From DASSUW01 sp963803335 (GTDB lineage Bacteria > Actinomycetota > Thermoleophilia > Solirubrobacterales > Solirubrobacteraceae), in NCBI GenBank assembly GCA_963803335.1, contig CAWDME010000020.1:1-64000 (forward strand): DNA of 64,000 bases. Direction: 5' to 3'. Shown here in pieces: positions 33,945 to 42,671 of the stretch. Made by a program: the position numbers and the translations under genes. The notes under the pieces were generated by a model that did no database searches, had not been told where the DNA came from, and saw nothing but the letters and a program-made list of their open reading frames with translations. Position 1 is the first letter of the stretch; every line of letters starts with the position of its first letter.

Positions 33945-34299
33945 GATCCGAGGGCGCCGATCGCGCGGCAGATCGGCCGCAAGTCGTGCGCGGAGTCGCG
34001 TAGCCGTCCTCGCCTCGGCGACTGCTGCTTGACGCGAAAGGAGCACTCGCGCAGAGTTGCTCTCTCCACGTGGGACGCGATAGCGGGAGCGTGACTGCAA
34101 CGATCGTGAGATCGTGAACCGAGCCAGCTAGCGCTCGCGCAGCAACGCGGGCGCCCGGCGCCCGCTCCGCGCGAACGCAGGGCGTGCGCCGGCCAGCACG
34201 GAGGCTCATGGCAGCTTCGCGCCAGTCGACGATCCGTTGCGCCGGGGGGAGCCGCGGCGGCGGCGGTCAGGTTCTTCGGCCGACGCGTGTCTTAGAGGT

Positions 34300-34656
34300 A
34301 TGCACGTCACCTACCTCGTTACCACGATCCTGGCGGCGCTCACGAACGGCTACGCCGCGTGCTTGAACTTCGTCGGCGCCGAGTCGGTCAAGGTCGTCGC
34401 TGACCGGGTCCGGGTCTCCCGAGGATGGATGGTCCCGCTCGGCTCGTTGCTGGCCTCCGGCGCCATCGGCCTTCTCGCCGGCTTCGCCGTGCCGGCCCTC
34501 GGAACGGCCGCGGCGATCGGCCTCGTCCTGTACTTCATGTGCGCTGTGAGCGCCCACCTTCGAGTCCGTGACCGCCAGATCGGCGGAGCCGTGTTCTTCC
34601 TACTCCTGGCGGCGGCGGCCCTGACCACCGGCGTCGCCTACCACGATGATTGGTGA
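34300..34656 (+). CDS. DoxX-like small membrane protein
   Basis: A 118-residue protein with four hydrophobic helices, starting MHVTYLVTTILAALTNGYAA. The FVGAESVKVVADRVRVSRGWM loop, PLGSLLASGAIGLLAG helix and HLRVRDR segment match the DoxX-like/DUF4267-type family. These proteins sit in the cytoplasmic membrane and are often encoded beside ECF sigma factors. The gene runs directly into the sigma factor gene, and a possible sigma ATG (34646) overlaps its last codons. An operon with the sigma factor is likely. Confidence 0.7.
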   Translation: MHVTYLVTTILAALTNGYAACLNFVGAESVKVVADRVRVSRGWMVPLGSLLASGAIGLLAGFAVPALGTAAAIGLVLYFMCAVSAHLRVRDRQIGGAVFFLLLAAAALTTGVAYHDDW

Positions 34657-34669
34657 CCGGGGCTGTCCG

Positions 34670-35560
34670 ATGGACGAGCGCGAGTGGCTGACCGATCGCT
34701 TCGAGCAGCACAGACCGCATCTGCGCGCGGTCGCCTACCGGATGCTCGGGTCGGTCAGCGAAGCCGACGATGCCCTGCAGGAGGCGTGGCTGCGAATTCG
34801 CAACGAAGATCCCGACACCGTCGAGAACATGCTGGCCTGGCTGACGACCGTCGTCGGTCGGGTGTGTCTGAACATGCTGCGCTCGCGCAGAACGCGACAC
34901 GAGGACCTCTCGGTGCACGTCCCGGATCCGGTGGTCAGCCTGGAGGGGGATGGCCCGGAACATGAGGCGCTGCTGGCCGAGTCCGTGGGGCTGGCCCTAC
35001 TGGTGGTGCTCGAGACGTTGACTCCCGCCGAGCGACTCGTGTTTGTGCTGCACGACGTTTTTGGCGTGCCGTTCGCCGACATCGCCAGCGCGCTCGACCG
35101 CTCCCAGGCGGCCACCCACCAGCTCGCCAGCCGCGCCCGCCGGCGCGTGCGCAACTCGCCTGAGCCCGACCGTGACCTCGAGCGGCAGAGACGCGTCGTC
35201 GATGCGTTCTTCGCCGCCTCGCGCGACGGCGACTTCGATGCCCTCCTGCGAGTGCTCGACCCCGAAATCGAACTGCGCATCGACGGCGGCATCCTGCGCG
35301 CGGACGCCTCGCTCGTGCTCCACGGCGCGGAGGCCGTGGCTGCGCACACGGCCACCTACTCGAGGCTATACCCGTTCGTCAGACCCGCGCTCGTGAACGG
35401 CGCCGCAGGGGCCGTCGTGGCGCCGCGCGGCCGCTTGTTCTCGGTGTTGGCCTTCACCGTCGCGAACGGGATGATCGTCCAGATCGATGCGCTTGTCGAT
35501 CCGGAACGTCTCGCGCAGCTCGATCTCAGTCTCCCGCCGCTCCCGGACACAGCTGGTTGA
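34670..35560 (+). CDS. ECF sigma factor, SigJ/ECF41 type with C-terminal SnoaL-like domain
   Basis: A 296-residue sigma factor. Sigma region 2 is HLRAVAYRMLGSVSEADDA and ALQEAWLRIRN. Region 4 is LTPAERLVFVLHDVFGVPFADIASALDRS. A C-terminal SnoaL-like domain (about 175-290) ends with VDPERL, a version of the NPDKL motif of ECF41 factors, where this domain replaces an anti-sigma factor. The linker WLPEP and DGGGK motifs are weak or absent, so it is an atypical member. The start could be 34646, overlapping the DoxX-like gene. Confidence 0.8.
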   Translation: MDEREWLTDRFEQHRPHLRAVAYRMLGSVSEADDALQEAWLRIRNEDPDTVENMLAWLTTVVGRVCLNMLRSRRTRHEDLSVHVPDPVVSLEGDGPEHEALLAESVGLALLVVLETLTPAERLVFVLHDVFGVPFADIASALDRSQAATHQLASRARRRVRNSPEPDRDLERQRRVVDAFFAASRDGDFDALLRVLDPEIELRIDGGILRADASLVLHGAEAVAAHTATYSRLYPFVRPALVNGAAGAVVAPRGRLFSVLAFTVANGMIVQIDALVDPERLAQLDLSLPPLPDTAG

Positions 35561-35596
35561 ACTTCGGGTCGTGCTCATGGCCACGACTCAGGCCGA

Positions 35597-35625
35597 GACT
35601 GCTGCTTCTTGACAAAAAAGCAGTC
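35597..35625. terminator. Hairpin GACTGCT/AGCAGTC after the sigma factor gene
   Basis: Seven-base arms (35597-35603 and 35619-35625) flank a 15-base loop containing a run of A. It follows the DoxX-sigma pair by 36 bases. Weak terminator candidate. Confidence 0.35.
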
Positions 35626-35713
35626 CTGGGCACCGCACGGCGCGCCCGCTCGCTTCTGAGTCGGACGAGATGCGGCACTCGCCACGTGCGCGAGCGCTGT
35701 CGGGTACAGGCTT

Positions 35714-37250
35714 GGCTGTCGCGTAAGTCCGTGAGCTCGAGGCGGGTGGCCGTTGGCGGCGCGCCGGTGCCGGCCGCGGCCGCGCCGCGGGCGCCTCAGG
35801 CGGCTGCGGTGGCGTGGCGGTAGAGCTTGAGGAGGTTGTGGGTGGCGGTGATCAGGCGCCATTGGGTGCGAACGGCGCCGCGGCCGCGGCGTTTGAAGCG
35901 GTCCAAGCCGCGGTTGAACTTCATCTGCGCGAACACCGGCTCGATCATCGGCTGGCGACGCTTGTAGAGCGCGCCGCCGTGCTCAGAGGCCAGGACGCGG
36001 CGCATGAAGTCGTAATGGCCGCCTTCCCAGTTGCGGCGGGTCGTGCGTTTGCGGCTGGTGTCGGGCGGGATCAACACCGGGATCCCGCGATCAACGACGT
36101 GGGCCATTTGCTCTGAGTGCCAGTAGCCGGCGTCGGCGAGCAGCACCCCGGGCGTCTCCGTGACGCCGGCCGCTTGGAGTTCGTGTTGGGCGGCATCGAG
36201 CATCGGTTCCAAGTGCCCGAAGTCGGCGCCGACGGTCGCGATCTCAGCTGCCAGGACGATCTGATGCTCGTTGGTGACCGCTTGGGCGTTGTAGCCCTGA
36301 ATCCAGCCGCGCAGCCCCTTGACGACCTTCGAGTCCGGGTCGGTGACGTTGATCCGGCCCTCCGGGACCGCGGGCGGCGTGAACGGCTTGATCGTGCCGG
36401 GCGCCATCCGCCGCGACCCGTCCGCCGCGATCCCGCGCGCCCGCCAAGCTTCGTAGGCCTGGTTGGCGCGAACCTCCGTCCAGAGCTCTTCGTCCAAGCG
36501 GCGCTTGGCCTGCTTGACGCGCTTCGGGCGATCGCGCGGGACCGGCTGCGGGTGCGCCGCCCGCTCGGCCTCCAACCGCTTCTTGGCTTCGCGCAACCAC
36601 GCCCGCCGGCCCTCGCCCGTCGCAAGCTGCGCCGGCAACTCGTCGCCGCGGGCGTCGCCGTAGAGCTCGTCCTCGGCCGCGTCGGTCGCGATCGCGTCGT
36701 CGATGATCTCGCGCGCGAGCTGCTCGTAATCGAGGTTCTCGTTGCGGCTCGCATTTGGCTTGCACCTTCGTCCCGTCGACCGCCAGCACCCCGACCTGCG
36801 CCAGCCCGCTGCGCGCGCACAGCGTCAACACCTCGCCGAAGAGCCCCGCCAGCGCGTCCTGATGGCGCTCGACGAACCGCGCGATCGTGGCGTGATCAGG
36901 CCGCTGCTGCGCCGCGATCACCCGAAACGCGACGTCCTCCGAACACGCCCGCTCGATCACCCGCGACGACCTGGTCCCACGCGCGTAGGCGTAAAGCAAC
37001 AGCGCCACCATCATCGCCGGGTCATAAGCCGGCCGGCTGCGGCCGTCGACGCGATAAGCCGCGTAGAACGCGTCGAGATCCATCTCGCCGACGGCGTCGA
37101 TGACAAACCACGCGAGGTGATTCTCCGGCAGCCACTCGCGGACGTCGGGCGGCATCAAGAACGACTGGTCGCGATCACAGGCGACGAAGCGCTGTCCCAT
37201 CCTCAGATGGTCTTAAACCGCCCGGACGGCACCCGACTTATGCGACAGCC
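35714..37250 (-). mobile_element. IS1182-family insertion sequence, about 1537 bp
   Basis: The ends are imperfect inverted repeats: GGCTGTCGCGTAAGTC at 35714-35729 and, on the other strand from 37250, GGCTGTCGCATAAGTC. One transposase gene fills the element. It inserted between the sigma factor gene and the cytochrome c gene without disrupting either. No clean target-site duplication is visible at these borders; CAGG occurs near both sides but not at matching distance. Confidence 0.75.
35796..37200 (-). pseudogene. IS1182-family transposase, frameshifted
   Basis: Two frames join to give a 467-residue DDE transposase. The first (from ATG 37200) has the N-terminal HTH and AVDGTKVQA with the first catalytic Asp. 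The second (to 35796) has LLADAGYWHSEQ with the second Asp and RRQPMIEPVFAQMKFNRG with the Glu. The break is at the AAA near 36754-36756, where one extra base shifts frame between VQA and NASRNENLDYEQ. A one-base deletion restores the full protein. No programmed slippage signal is obvious, so the copy is probably inactive, or it is a sequencing error. Confidence 0.8.
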
Positions 37251-37425
37251 TCAGGCGATAAGCGGCGGCGGCTGCAACAGCCTGACCGCCGAGCGCGTCG
37301 TGACTGCCTCGCATGGATAGGAGCGGCCCGCCTGTCACCGCTGCTTTTCACGGAAGGAGACACCGCGTTCCACGCTTTTGCTCGCCCGAGGTGGGGGCGG
37401 CGGGGGCCGGATGGGTTGCGACCGC

Positions 37426-38193
37426 TTACTCGAGCGTCTTCAGGTAGGCGACGAGCGCTCGCAGCCGGTCGTCGGGGATGATGCCGCCCCAGTGCGGCAT
37501 GCTCACGATCGGCGCCCGCCCCAGCACGCTGCCGGAGCGGATCATCGCGATGATCTTCGCATCTGTGTTGAACTCCGTGCGGAAGTCCTGGCCCGAGAGC
37601 GGCGGGATCGTCTTGTCGGGCGACTGCGGGTTCGGCACGCCGCCGAGCCCGTTGGGGCCGTGACAGTTGATGCAGCCGTAGGCGCTGTACAGCACCCCGC
37701 CCTCGACGGCGGCCCCTTGGCGCTGGGGGATCGACGGGGGCTCCGCCGTCGGCACCGCCGGCAGCCCTGCGCGGAGGTACGCGATCAGGTCGGAGACCTG
37801 CGTCTTGGAGATCACGCCTCTCCAGACTGGCATGTACGGCTTAGTCGGGTTGGTCGACTCGCCAAGCCCGTGGTCGATGATCGAGCGCAGCTCCGACGGT
37901 GTCAGCGCCTTCGCGACGGAGGTGAGCGCGGGCACATCCGGCGAGACGCCGCCGCGGCCTTGCTCGCCGTGGCATTGGCCGCACGCGAACTGGACGAAGT
38001 CGTGCGCGCCGGCAGCGACGTGGGGATCGACCGGCGCAGTCTCGGCCGGACTGGCTGTCGCGGTGACCTTTCCCTCCTTGGTCTCCTTGCCCCCGTTCGC
38101 TGCGATCCCGATCACGCCCCCCACGCCGACGAGGATGGCCGCGACGAGGGCGACGGCAAGGCGATGACGAAGGCGCCCCGGCTCGTTACCCAT
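37426..38193 (-). CDS. Membrane-anchored diheme cytochrome c
   Basis: A 255-residue protein. A single N-terminal hydrophobic helix (LAVALVAAILVGVGGVIGIAA) anchors it. Two heme-binding sites, CGQCH and CINCH, lie in two cytochrome c domains, with Met-containing segments (PYMPVWRG, SMPHWGG) giving probable axial ligands. It would carry electrons on the outer face of the membrane toward a terminal oxidase. It starts 12 bases after the upstream gene, so the two are probably cotranscribed. No oxidase subunits are in this window. Confidence 0.85.
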   Translation of the reverse strand: MGNEPGRLRHRLAVALVAAILVGVGGVIGIAANGGKETKEGKVTATASPAETAPVDPHVAAGAHDFVQFACGQCHGEQGRGGVSPDVPALTSVAKALTPSELRSIIDHGLGESTNPTKPYMPVWRGVISKTQVSDLIAYLRAGLPAVPTAEPPSIPQRQGAAVEGGVLYSAYGCINCHGPNGLGGVPNPQSPDKTIPPLSGQDFRTEFNTDAKIIAMIRSGSVLGRAPIVSMPHWGGIIPDDRLRALVAYLKTLE

Positions 38194-38205
38194 GGTGTCC
38201 CGATC

Positions 38206-38973
38206 CTACGCCGTGGGGGAAGGGGGCGGCACCGGCGAGCGCTCCTGGTCGTCGCTGACCACGATCTCTCGCACGGGCACGTCCAGCTCTCTTGCCAGGT
38301 GCCCGAGCATGCGCCTTGCGAGCCAGCTCGTGCGCTCCCGGGGATGCGTGACGATGACGACCTCGTCGGCACCGAAATCCCGAAGCTCGTCCTCGATCGC
38401 CACCAGCGGATCGGAGTCACCGACTTCCCCCTTCGCGGCAAAGCCTTGCTCGGCCGCCCACGCGAGCGACGCCTCGAGTCGCTCGCGCGCTTCCTCGCGC
38501 TCGCGGTCGACGTCCGACGCCCAGTGATGAGACCGCGAGGCCAGGATCGGCGAGAGCACGTCGAGCTCGACGCCGGCTCCGCCGGCCGCCGCCAGCTCCC
38601 TGCGGAGGTCCTCGCCGGCCAGCTTCACGCCCGCCACCACGAGGATGTGGCGCGTCCTGCCGCTTGCGCCATGACGATGGGGAGCATGTGCCGCCTCCCG
38701 CAGCGCAGATCCGCGGTCTGTCTCCCGTCCGGCGAGCTCGAAGGTGACCCCGGCCGCGATGCCGGCGGCAAACAAGACCACGCCGTACGCCGCAGAAGCA
38801 AGCCACCCAACCAGAATCGAGGCCCCGGCAAGCAAACCCAAGACAACCGCGACCCGAAAGGCATCGGTCTCGGTCTTGAAGGGGACCCGCATGGCGTTCG
38901 CGGACAGATTGAGGTCGATGGACGAGCGCACCCAGCGCTCGTACTGGTCGACTGTGACCTCCGCCCACCGCAC
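38206..38973 (-). CDS. Membrane protein with C-terminal UspA-like domain
   Basis: A 255-residue protein. The N-terminal part has two hydrophobic helices (AFRVAVVLGLLAGASILVGW and GVVLFAAGIAAGVTFEL). A soluble alpha/beta domain follows, starting HILVVAGVKLAGEDLRREL and including DPLVAIEDELRDFGADEVVIVTHPRE in two parts, similar to universal stress domains. It is encoded just ahead of the diheme cytochrome c, so a link to respiration is possible. The start is a GTG at 38973; exact family uncertain. Confidence 0.65.
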   Translation of the reverse strand: MRWAEVTVDQYERWVRSSIDLNLSANAMRVPFKTETDAFRVAVVLGLLAGASILVGWLASAAYGVVLFAAGIAAGVTFELAGRETDRGSALREAAHAPHRHGASGRTRHILVVAGVKLAGEDLRRELAAAGGAGVELDVLSPILASRSHHWASDVDREREEARERLEASLAWAAEQGFAAKGEVGDSDPLVAIEDELRDFGADEVVIVTHPRERTSWLARRMLGHLARELDVPVREIVVSDDQERSPVPPPSPTA

Positions 38974-38999
38974 CCGGCGTCGACCACAACCGTCTTAGC

Positions 39000-39375
39000 A
39001 GCTTCATCGTACCTCGGAGAAGCGCGCTCTCGCCAGCGCTGGTAATCGTCACCGTCGATCTCGCCGGATGCGGCGGATCCGGGCGTGACTTCGGCGACTG
39101 CTAACGCGACGAACCGGCGTCGCCGTGCGATCGGAGCCCGTCCCGCAGCGCGGGCCGCACCTCATTTGGCTTCGAACGCGCTATCGAGACTCGTCCATGT
39201 CAGCAGCGAGCGAACGCTCGAACCGGTGCATCAACACAGCTCCTTTGCGGATAAGGAGCACTGGTCCCGGTCGGCAGCCGCTTTGGCGTGTGCCGCGATG
39301 TCGTAGCGAGCCCCAGACGCGGAGCTGCACCCGTTCCACAACCCGCAGGCGCGCGACGCTCGCGGTGAGCTGGGG
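39000..39375. other. Intergenic region with one hairpin
   Basis: Apart from the terminator-like hairpin at 39239-39259, I see no gene, repeat or RNA in this 376-base stretch. Confidence 0.5.
39239..39259 (-). terminator. Hairpin terminator for the FG-GAP gene
   Basis: GCTCCTT (39239-39245) and AAGGAGC (39253-39259) are perfect 7-base arms with a 7-base loop. On the minus strand the hairpin is followed by TGTGTTGATG. It lies 117 bases after the stop of the minus-strand FG-GAP gene. Confidence 0.45.
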
Positions 39376-41055
39376 CTACTTGCCCTTTGCGCGGGCGATG
39401 TAGCGGTGGCCCTTCTTGACGAGCACGGTCTTCTTCTTGGCGAAATCGCGCACCTGGACCTTGCCGCGCGCGACCCGCGTCAGCGTCGACGTGCACGTGT
39501 CCTGCACCAGCCACTTCGTACCCACGACGGTCGCCGCGCTGTGCTTGCCCTTGGTGCGGAAGTGGCCCTTGCCGTCGCCCCACAGGCGGCGCTTCTTGAC
39601 CTTCTTCTTCGCGCTCGACGCCTTGCCCTTGGCCTTGCAGCCCGTGAGCTTCTCGGTCAGCGTGAGCGTCGCGAGCGGCTTCTTCCCCTTGGTCTGGGTG
39701 AGCTTGAACAGCCCGTCGTAGAAGTCCGCCGTCGACGACTTGCCCTTGCCCTGGGCGGCGGTGATGGCGATCCGCCCGCTGCGGGTGTCGATCGTGCTGC
39801 CGACCGGGATCTGCACGGCCTCGGTCAGCGCGACGAAGTGCTTGCTCCCCCGCCGCTTGATCTTCACCTTTCCGGACACCGGCTTGACGTTGACGGTCTT
39901 GCCGGCGACCGGCCGCGACAGCGGGTTCAGCAGCACGCTGAACGTGTCGGCTGGGGCGGTGTTGGTGTACGACGACGCGGCCAGGTCGGGCCGCGAGTCG
40001 CGGTCGAAGTCGGCGGCCACGACGTCGTTGACGGCGCCGGCGAGCGGGATCGCCGGGTCGCGCGTGAAGCCGCCGCCGGAGTTGCGGCGGAGCACGTCGA
40101 TGGCGCCGGAATTCGCGGCCACGGCGAGGTCGGGCCGGCTGTCGCCGTTGAAGTCGGCGGCGTCGATGCCGGCCGGCGAGGCGCTGACCGGGATCGGCGT
40201 CTCCGCGGTGAAGCTGTCGTTGGTCGGGGCGCGCAGGAAGGCGGACACGGTGCCGGGGGTGTAGTTGATGACCGCGAAGTCGGCGTGGCCGTTGCGGTCG
40301 AAGTCGGCGGCGACGATGCCGACGGGGTCGTCGCCCGCCGGGACTGCCGCCTCGGGGTTGAATGTGCCGCCGGCCGCCTGCAGCAGGACCGTCACGCTGT
40401 CGCCGCCCCGGTTGGCGATCGCCAGGTCGGCCAATCCGTCGCCGTTCCAGTCACCGACGGCGATCGCGGACGGCGTCAGGCCGGTCGCGATCGACGGCTG
40501 CGCGGTGAAGCCGGTGTTCTGGGCGTTGCGCAGGAGGATCACGACCCGATTGCCGTCGCCCTGCGTAGCGGCGAGGTCGAGCCGCCCGTCGCTGTTGAAG
40601 TCACCCGCGGCGATCGTGCTGATGCGCGCACCGAGCGGGATCGCCGCACCGCCCTCGAGCGCGAATCCGCCGCCGGCCTGGCGCAGCAGCACCGACACGT
40701 TGCCGACGACGAAGCTCGACACCGCGAGGTCCGGGAGCCCGTCGCCGTTGTAGTCGCCGACCGCCGCGCCGCTCGGCCCGGAGCCGACCGCGACCGGCGA
40801 GCCCGCCTCCTGCGCGAAGCCGCCGCCGGCCTGGCGCAGGAACACCGACACGTCGGAGCTCGACCCGTTGATGGTCGCCACGTCGGGGCGCCCGTCGCCG
40901 TTGAAGTCGGCGGAGTTGAGCGAGTACGGGTCGTTGCCCACCGTGTACGGCGAGCCCTCGGGCACGAACGCCGCCCACGCGCTTGCAGCTCCCACCAGCA
41001 GCAGGACCGCGACAAGCGCGGCTACGGTCATCCTTGCCCTCACCAGACCAATCAT
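39376..41055 (-). CDS. Secreted FG-GAP/VCBS repeat protein with FecR-like C-terminal domain
   Basis: A 559-residue protein with a signal peptide (cleavage near ASAWA). Seven repeats of the type DFNGDGRPDVA span about residues 40-340; they are calcium-binding beta-propeller blades. The C-terminal part (about 350-559) has GSTIDTRSGRIAITAAQGKG, a FecR-like segment, and then a Lys-rich block with GTKWLVQDTCTSTLTRV and KVQVRDFAKKKTVLVKKG. The same tail type is common in Thermoleophilia. It is probably cell-surface or extracellular and may bind ligands. Start by ATG at 41055; 41031 is an alternative. Confidence 0.8.
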   Translation of the reverse strand: MIGLVRARMTVAALVAVLLLVGAASAWAAFVPEGSPYTVGNDPYSLNSADFNGDGRPDVATINGSSSDVSVFLRQAGGGFAQEAGSPVAVGSGPSGAAVGDYNGDGLPDLAVSSFVVGNVSVLLRQAGGGFALEGGAAIPLGARISTIAAGDFNSDGRLDLAATQGDGNRVVILLRNAQNTGFTAQPSIATGLTPSAIAVGDWNGDGLADLAIANRGGDSVTVLLQAAGGTFNPEAAVPAGDDPVGIVAADFDRNGHADFAVINYTPGTVSAFLRAPTNDSFTAETPIPVSASPAGIDAADFNGDSRPDLAVAANSGAIDVLRRNSGGGFTRDPAIPLAGAVNDVVAADFDRDSRPDLAASSYTNTAPADTFSVLLNPLSRPVAGKTVNVKPVSGKVKIKRRGSKHFVALTEAVQIPVGSTIDTRSGRIAITAAQGKGKSSTADFYDGLFKLTQTKGKKPLATLTLTEKLTGCKAKGKASSAKKKVKKRRLWGDGKGHFRTKGKHSAATVVGTKWLVQDTCTSTLTRVARGKVQVRDFAKKKTVLVKKGHRYIARAKGK

Positions 41056-41155
41056 CCCAATTCCGGCGCGAGATGATCCCGCCGATCGGGTAGGAGCGTG
41101 GGGCCGACGTCCGCGCAATGACGCGAAACCGTTGAGCGGCAAGCGCGCAGCGGCC

Positions 41156-41464
41156 TTACTTGCCGGTGGTGCGGTGACCCGACGGGTGCGAGTGACCGCG
41201 CCGCGCGGAGCCCGGCCCGGTGCGCGGGCCGCGGCCGGCGGACGCTGTACGCCGGATCAGCCGGCGCAACGCGTCATCGTGCTCGCCAGGCTCGCTGCGT
41301 TCCCGCAGCAGCTTCGGGTGAACGGTGCGGAAGACGCGTCCGTCGCCCGAGTCGGGCACCGCGACCTCGATCTTCACCAGGCTCGGAGCGTGCACGACGA
41401 TGCCCTCCAGCGCCTCGTCGTCTCCGACGAGCGTGACGAGCTGGCCTTCGTGAAAGGACCGCAT
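41156..41464 (-). CDS. Small hypothetical protein
   Basis: A 102-residue protein starting MRSFHEGQLVTLVGDDEALEGIVVH. The first half has a beta-barrel-like pattern (KOW/SH3-like length), and the second half is basic and Arg/Gly/Ser-rich (RRLIRRTASAGRGPRTG). The ATG at 41464 follows TAGGCT by 7 bases, a good leaderless promoter arrangement. An RNA- or DNA-binding role is possible from the charge but not supported by a known family. Confidence 0.6.
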   Translation of the reverse strand: MRSFHEGQLVTLVGDDEALEGIVVHAPSLVKIEVAVPDSGDGRVFRTVHPKLLRERSEPGEHDDALRRLIRRTASAGRGPRTGPGSARRGHSHPSGHRTTGK

Positions 41465-41471
41465 GTGGTCG

Positions 41472-41477
41472 AGCCTA
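41472..41477 (-). promoter_or_regulatory. Candidate -10 (TAGGCT) for the 102-residue protein
   Basis: The minus strand reads TAGGCT 7 bases ahead of the ATG at 41464, with no ribosome site. The divergent GNAT remnant at 41524 has its own TAGGGT (41512-41517) 6 bases upstream. Confidence 0.45.
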
Positions 41478-41523
41478 CCGCGAACGTTCGTCCGGAGCGG
41501 TCGGTGCCACGTAGGGTCTGGGC

Positions 41524-41884
41524 ATGGTGTCGCTGCGTCCGCTGACCGAATCGAACCGTCAGGCGGTCGAGGCGCTGCGCGTATCGCCGAGCCAGCGGCG
41601 CTTCGTCAGCAGCGTGGCCGAGTCGCTGGCCGAGGCCGCCGAACACCCCGACGCGCGCGCCTTGTACTGGGCGGTCTATGCCGACGAGGAGCCCGTCGGG
41701 TTCGTGATGGTCGCCGACGAGGTCGCGAGTCCCGAGTACATCCCGCAGTTTCTGTGGAAGCTCCTGATCGACGAGCGCCGGTGAGGGCGAAGGCAGCCCG
41801 ATCGCGTTCTACGAGCGCTACGGCTTTGAGCGCACCGGTGACGTGTTCCACGGTGAGGTGATCCTTCGGCTCAGGCTCCGCTAG
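41524..41884 (+). pseudogene. GNAT acetyltransferase remnant with internal deletion
   Basis: The first 86 codons (MVSLRPLTESNRQAVEALRVSPSQ to FLWKLLIDERR) are a normal GNAT N-terminus like spermine/spermidine acetyltransferases. After ERR a stop occurs at 41782-41784. The +1 frame continues with GEGSPIAFYERYGFERTG to a stop at 41884, the normal GNAT C-terminus. About 30 residues between them, including the acetyl-CoA loop (Q/RxxGxG), are missing. A deletion with frameshift explains this. The promoter TAGGGT is still intact. Confidence 0.75.
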
Positions 41885-42603
41885 CCGGGGGCGCGCAGGA
41901 CGACGACGGTCGATCCAAGGTACTGCTCGGTCCCCGGTATGAGCCGGTGCGGCTGCACGAGAAAGCCGAGTGCGGCCGCTTCCGCTGCGACCTCGTCGGC
42001 GGTGACGCGGTCGAGCTGCACGACGTTCTCGACGGCCTGATACTGCGCGCCGGGACCGACGATCTCCCGCCGCCGGTGGATCGCCGCACGCCCGTCGTCC
42101 TCGACGACCGCGAGCAGCTGGCTCGCGTAGCGCACGCCGGCGACCTCGCGCGCGTCGGGCGGCGGCGGCAGGTCGTGCTCTTCATCGAAGCAGTCCATCG
42201 CGTCGGCCAGCGCGGCGGCCAGCACGGCGCCGGGCTCGAGATGCGCCAGCGCGCAGCCGAGGAAGGCCGCACGCCCGGCGGGGCCGTCGAGCAGTTGCAG
42301 GGTCTGCATCGGCACGAGCACCAGGGCAAACCGGCGCCGCAGGGCGAAGTGACGGGCGTCGGCGACGACGATCTCGATCGGCAGCCCTGCGGCGCGGTGC
42401 GCGAGCGCCGCGAGGAGCGACGCGTCGGAGTCCAGTGCCACCACGTCGACGCCGGCGCGGGCGAGATCCAGGCTCACGCGACCGGTGCCCGCTCCCACGT
42501 CGAGCACGGGGCCGGCGGCCGCGGCGGCCAACTCACGCCAGAGCGCGAGGTCCTGGTCATAGCCACCGCACTCGAGGTCGTGCCAGAGCGCGCCGAGTCT
42601 CAT
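41881..42603 (-). CDS. Class I SAM-dependent methyltransferase
   Basis: A 240-residue Rossmann-fold methyltransferase. Motif I is PVLDVGAGTGRVSLDLA (about residues 32-48), followed by VVALDSDASLLAAL (motif II) and IVVADARHFAL (motif III). The C-terminal half has VTADEVAAEAAALGF. Substrate not identifiable; small-molecule methylation is typical. Its stop overlaps that of the convergent GNAT remnant by four bases. The ATG at 42603 follows TAGCTG by 6 bases. Confidence 0.8.
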   Translation of the reverse strand: MRLGALWHDLECGGYDQDLALWRELAAAAAGPVLDVGAGTGRVSLDLARAGVDVVALDSDASLLAALAHRAAGLPIEIVVADARHFALRRRFALVLVPMQTLQLLDGPAGRAAFLGCALAHLEPGAVLAAALADAMDCFDEEHDLPPPPDAREVAGVRYASQLLAVVEDDGRAAIHRRREIVGPGAQYQAVENVVQLDRVTADEVAAEAAALGFLVQPHRLIPGTEQYLGSTVVVLRAPG

Positions 42604-42656
42604 CTGCTGCAGCTACGGCTTCTTGGCATTGCTCTCAGCCATGGTGGCCACGCTAG

Positions 42657-42662
42657 TAGGCT
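42657..42662 (+). promoter_or_regulatory. Candidate -10 (TAGGCT) for the M24 peptidase gene
   Basis: TAGGCT ends 9 bases before the ATG at 42672, and there is no Shine-Dalgarno sequence in between. Confidence 0.4.
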
Positions 42663-42671
42663 CGCCGCGCC

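Larger units (their letters stand above)
33773..34299. other. Gene-free region of 527 bases with several inverted repeats
   Basis: No convincing coding frame is seen. The stretch holds a terminator-like hairpin (33787-33805), a large dyad (33902-33944), a tandem GATCGTGA pair near 34103-34118, and a perfect GCGGGCGCC/GGCGCCCGC palindrome (34147-34165). It may carry a structured RNA or old mobile-element debris. Confidence 0.5.

Noticed and set aside
33776..34209. Small coding frames in the gene-free stretch (75 and 90 residues)
   Set aside because: No start signal, no TANNNT, Arg/Ser-rich composition, and they cross the large inverted repeats.
36740..36770. Programmed frameshift in the IS1182 transposase
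   Set aside because: The required shift is +1 at GCCAAATGC; there is no slippery heptamer or stop-codon context, and this family normally has one uninterrupted frame.
35704..37260. Target-site duplication around the insertion sequence
   Set aside because: CAGG occurs on both sides but at unequal distances from the inverted repeats, so no duplication can be claimed.
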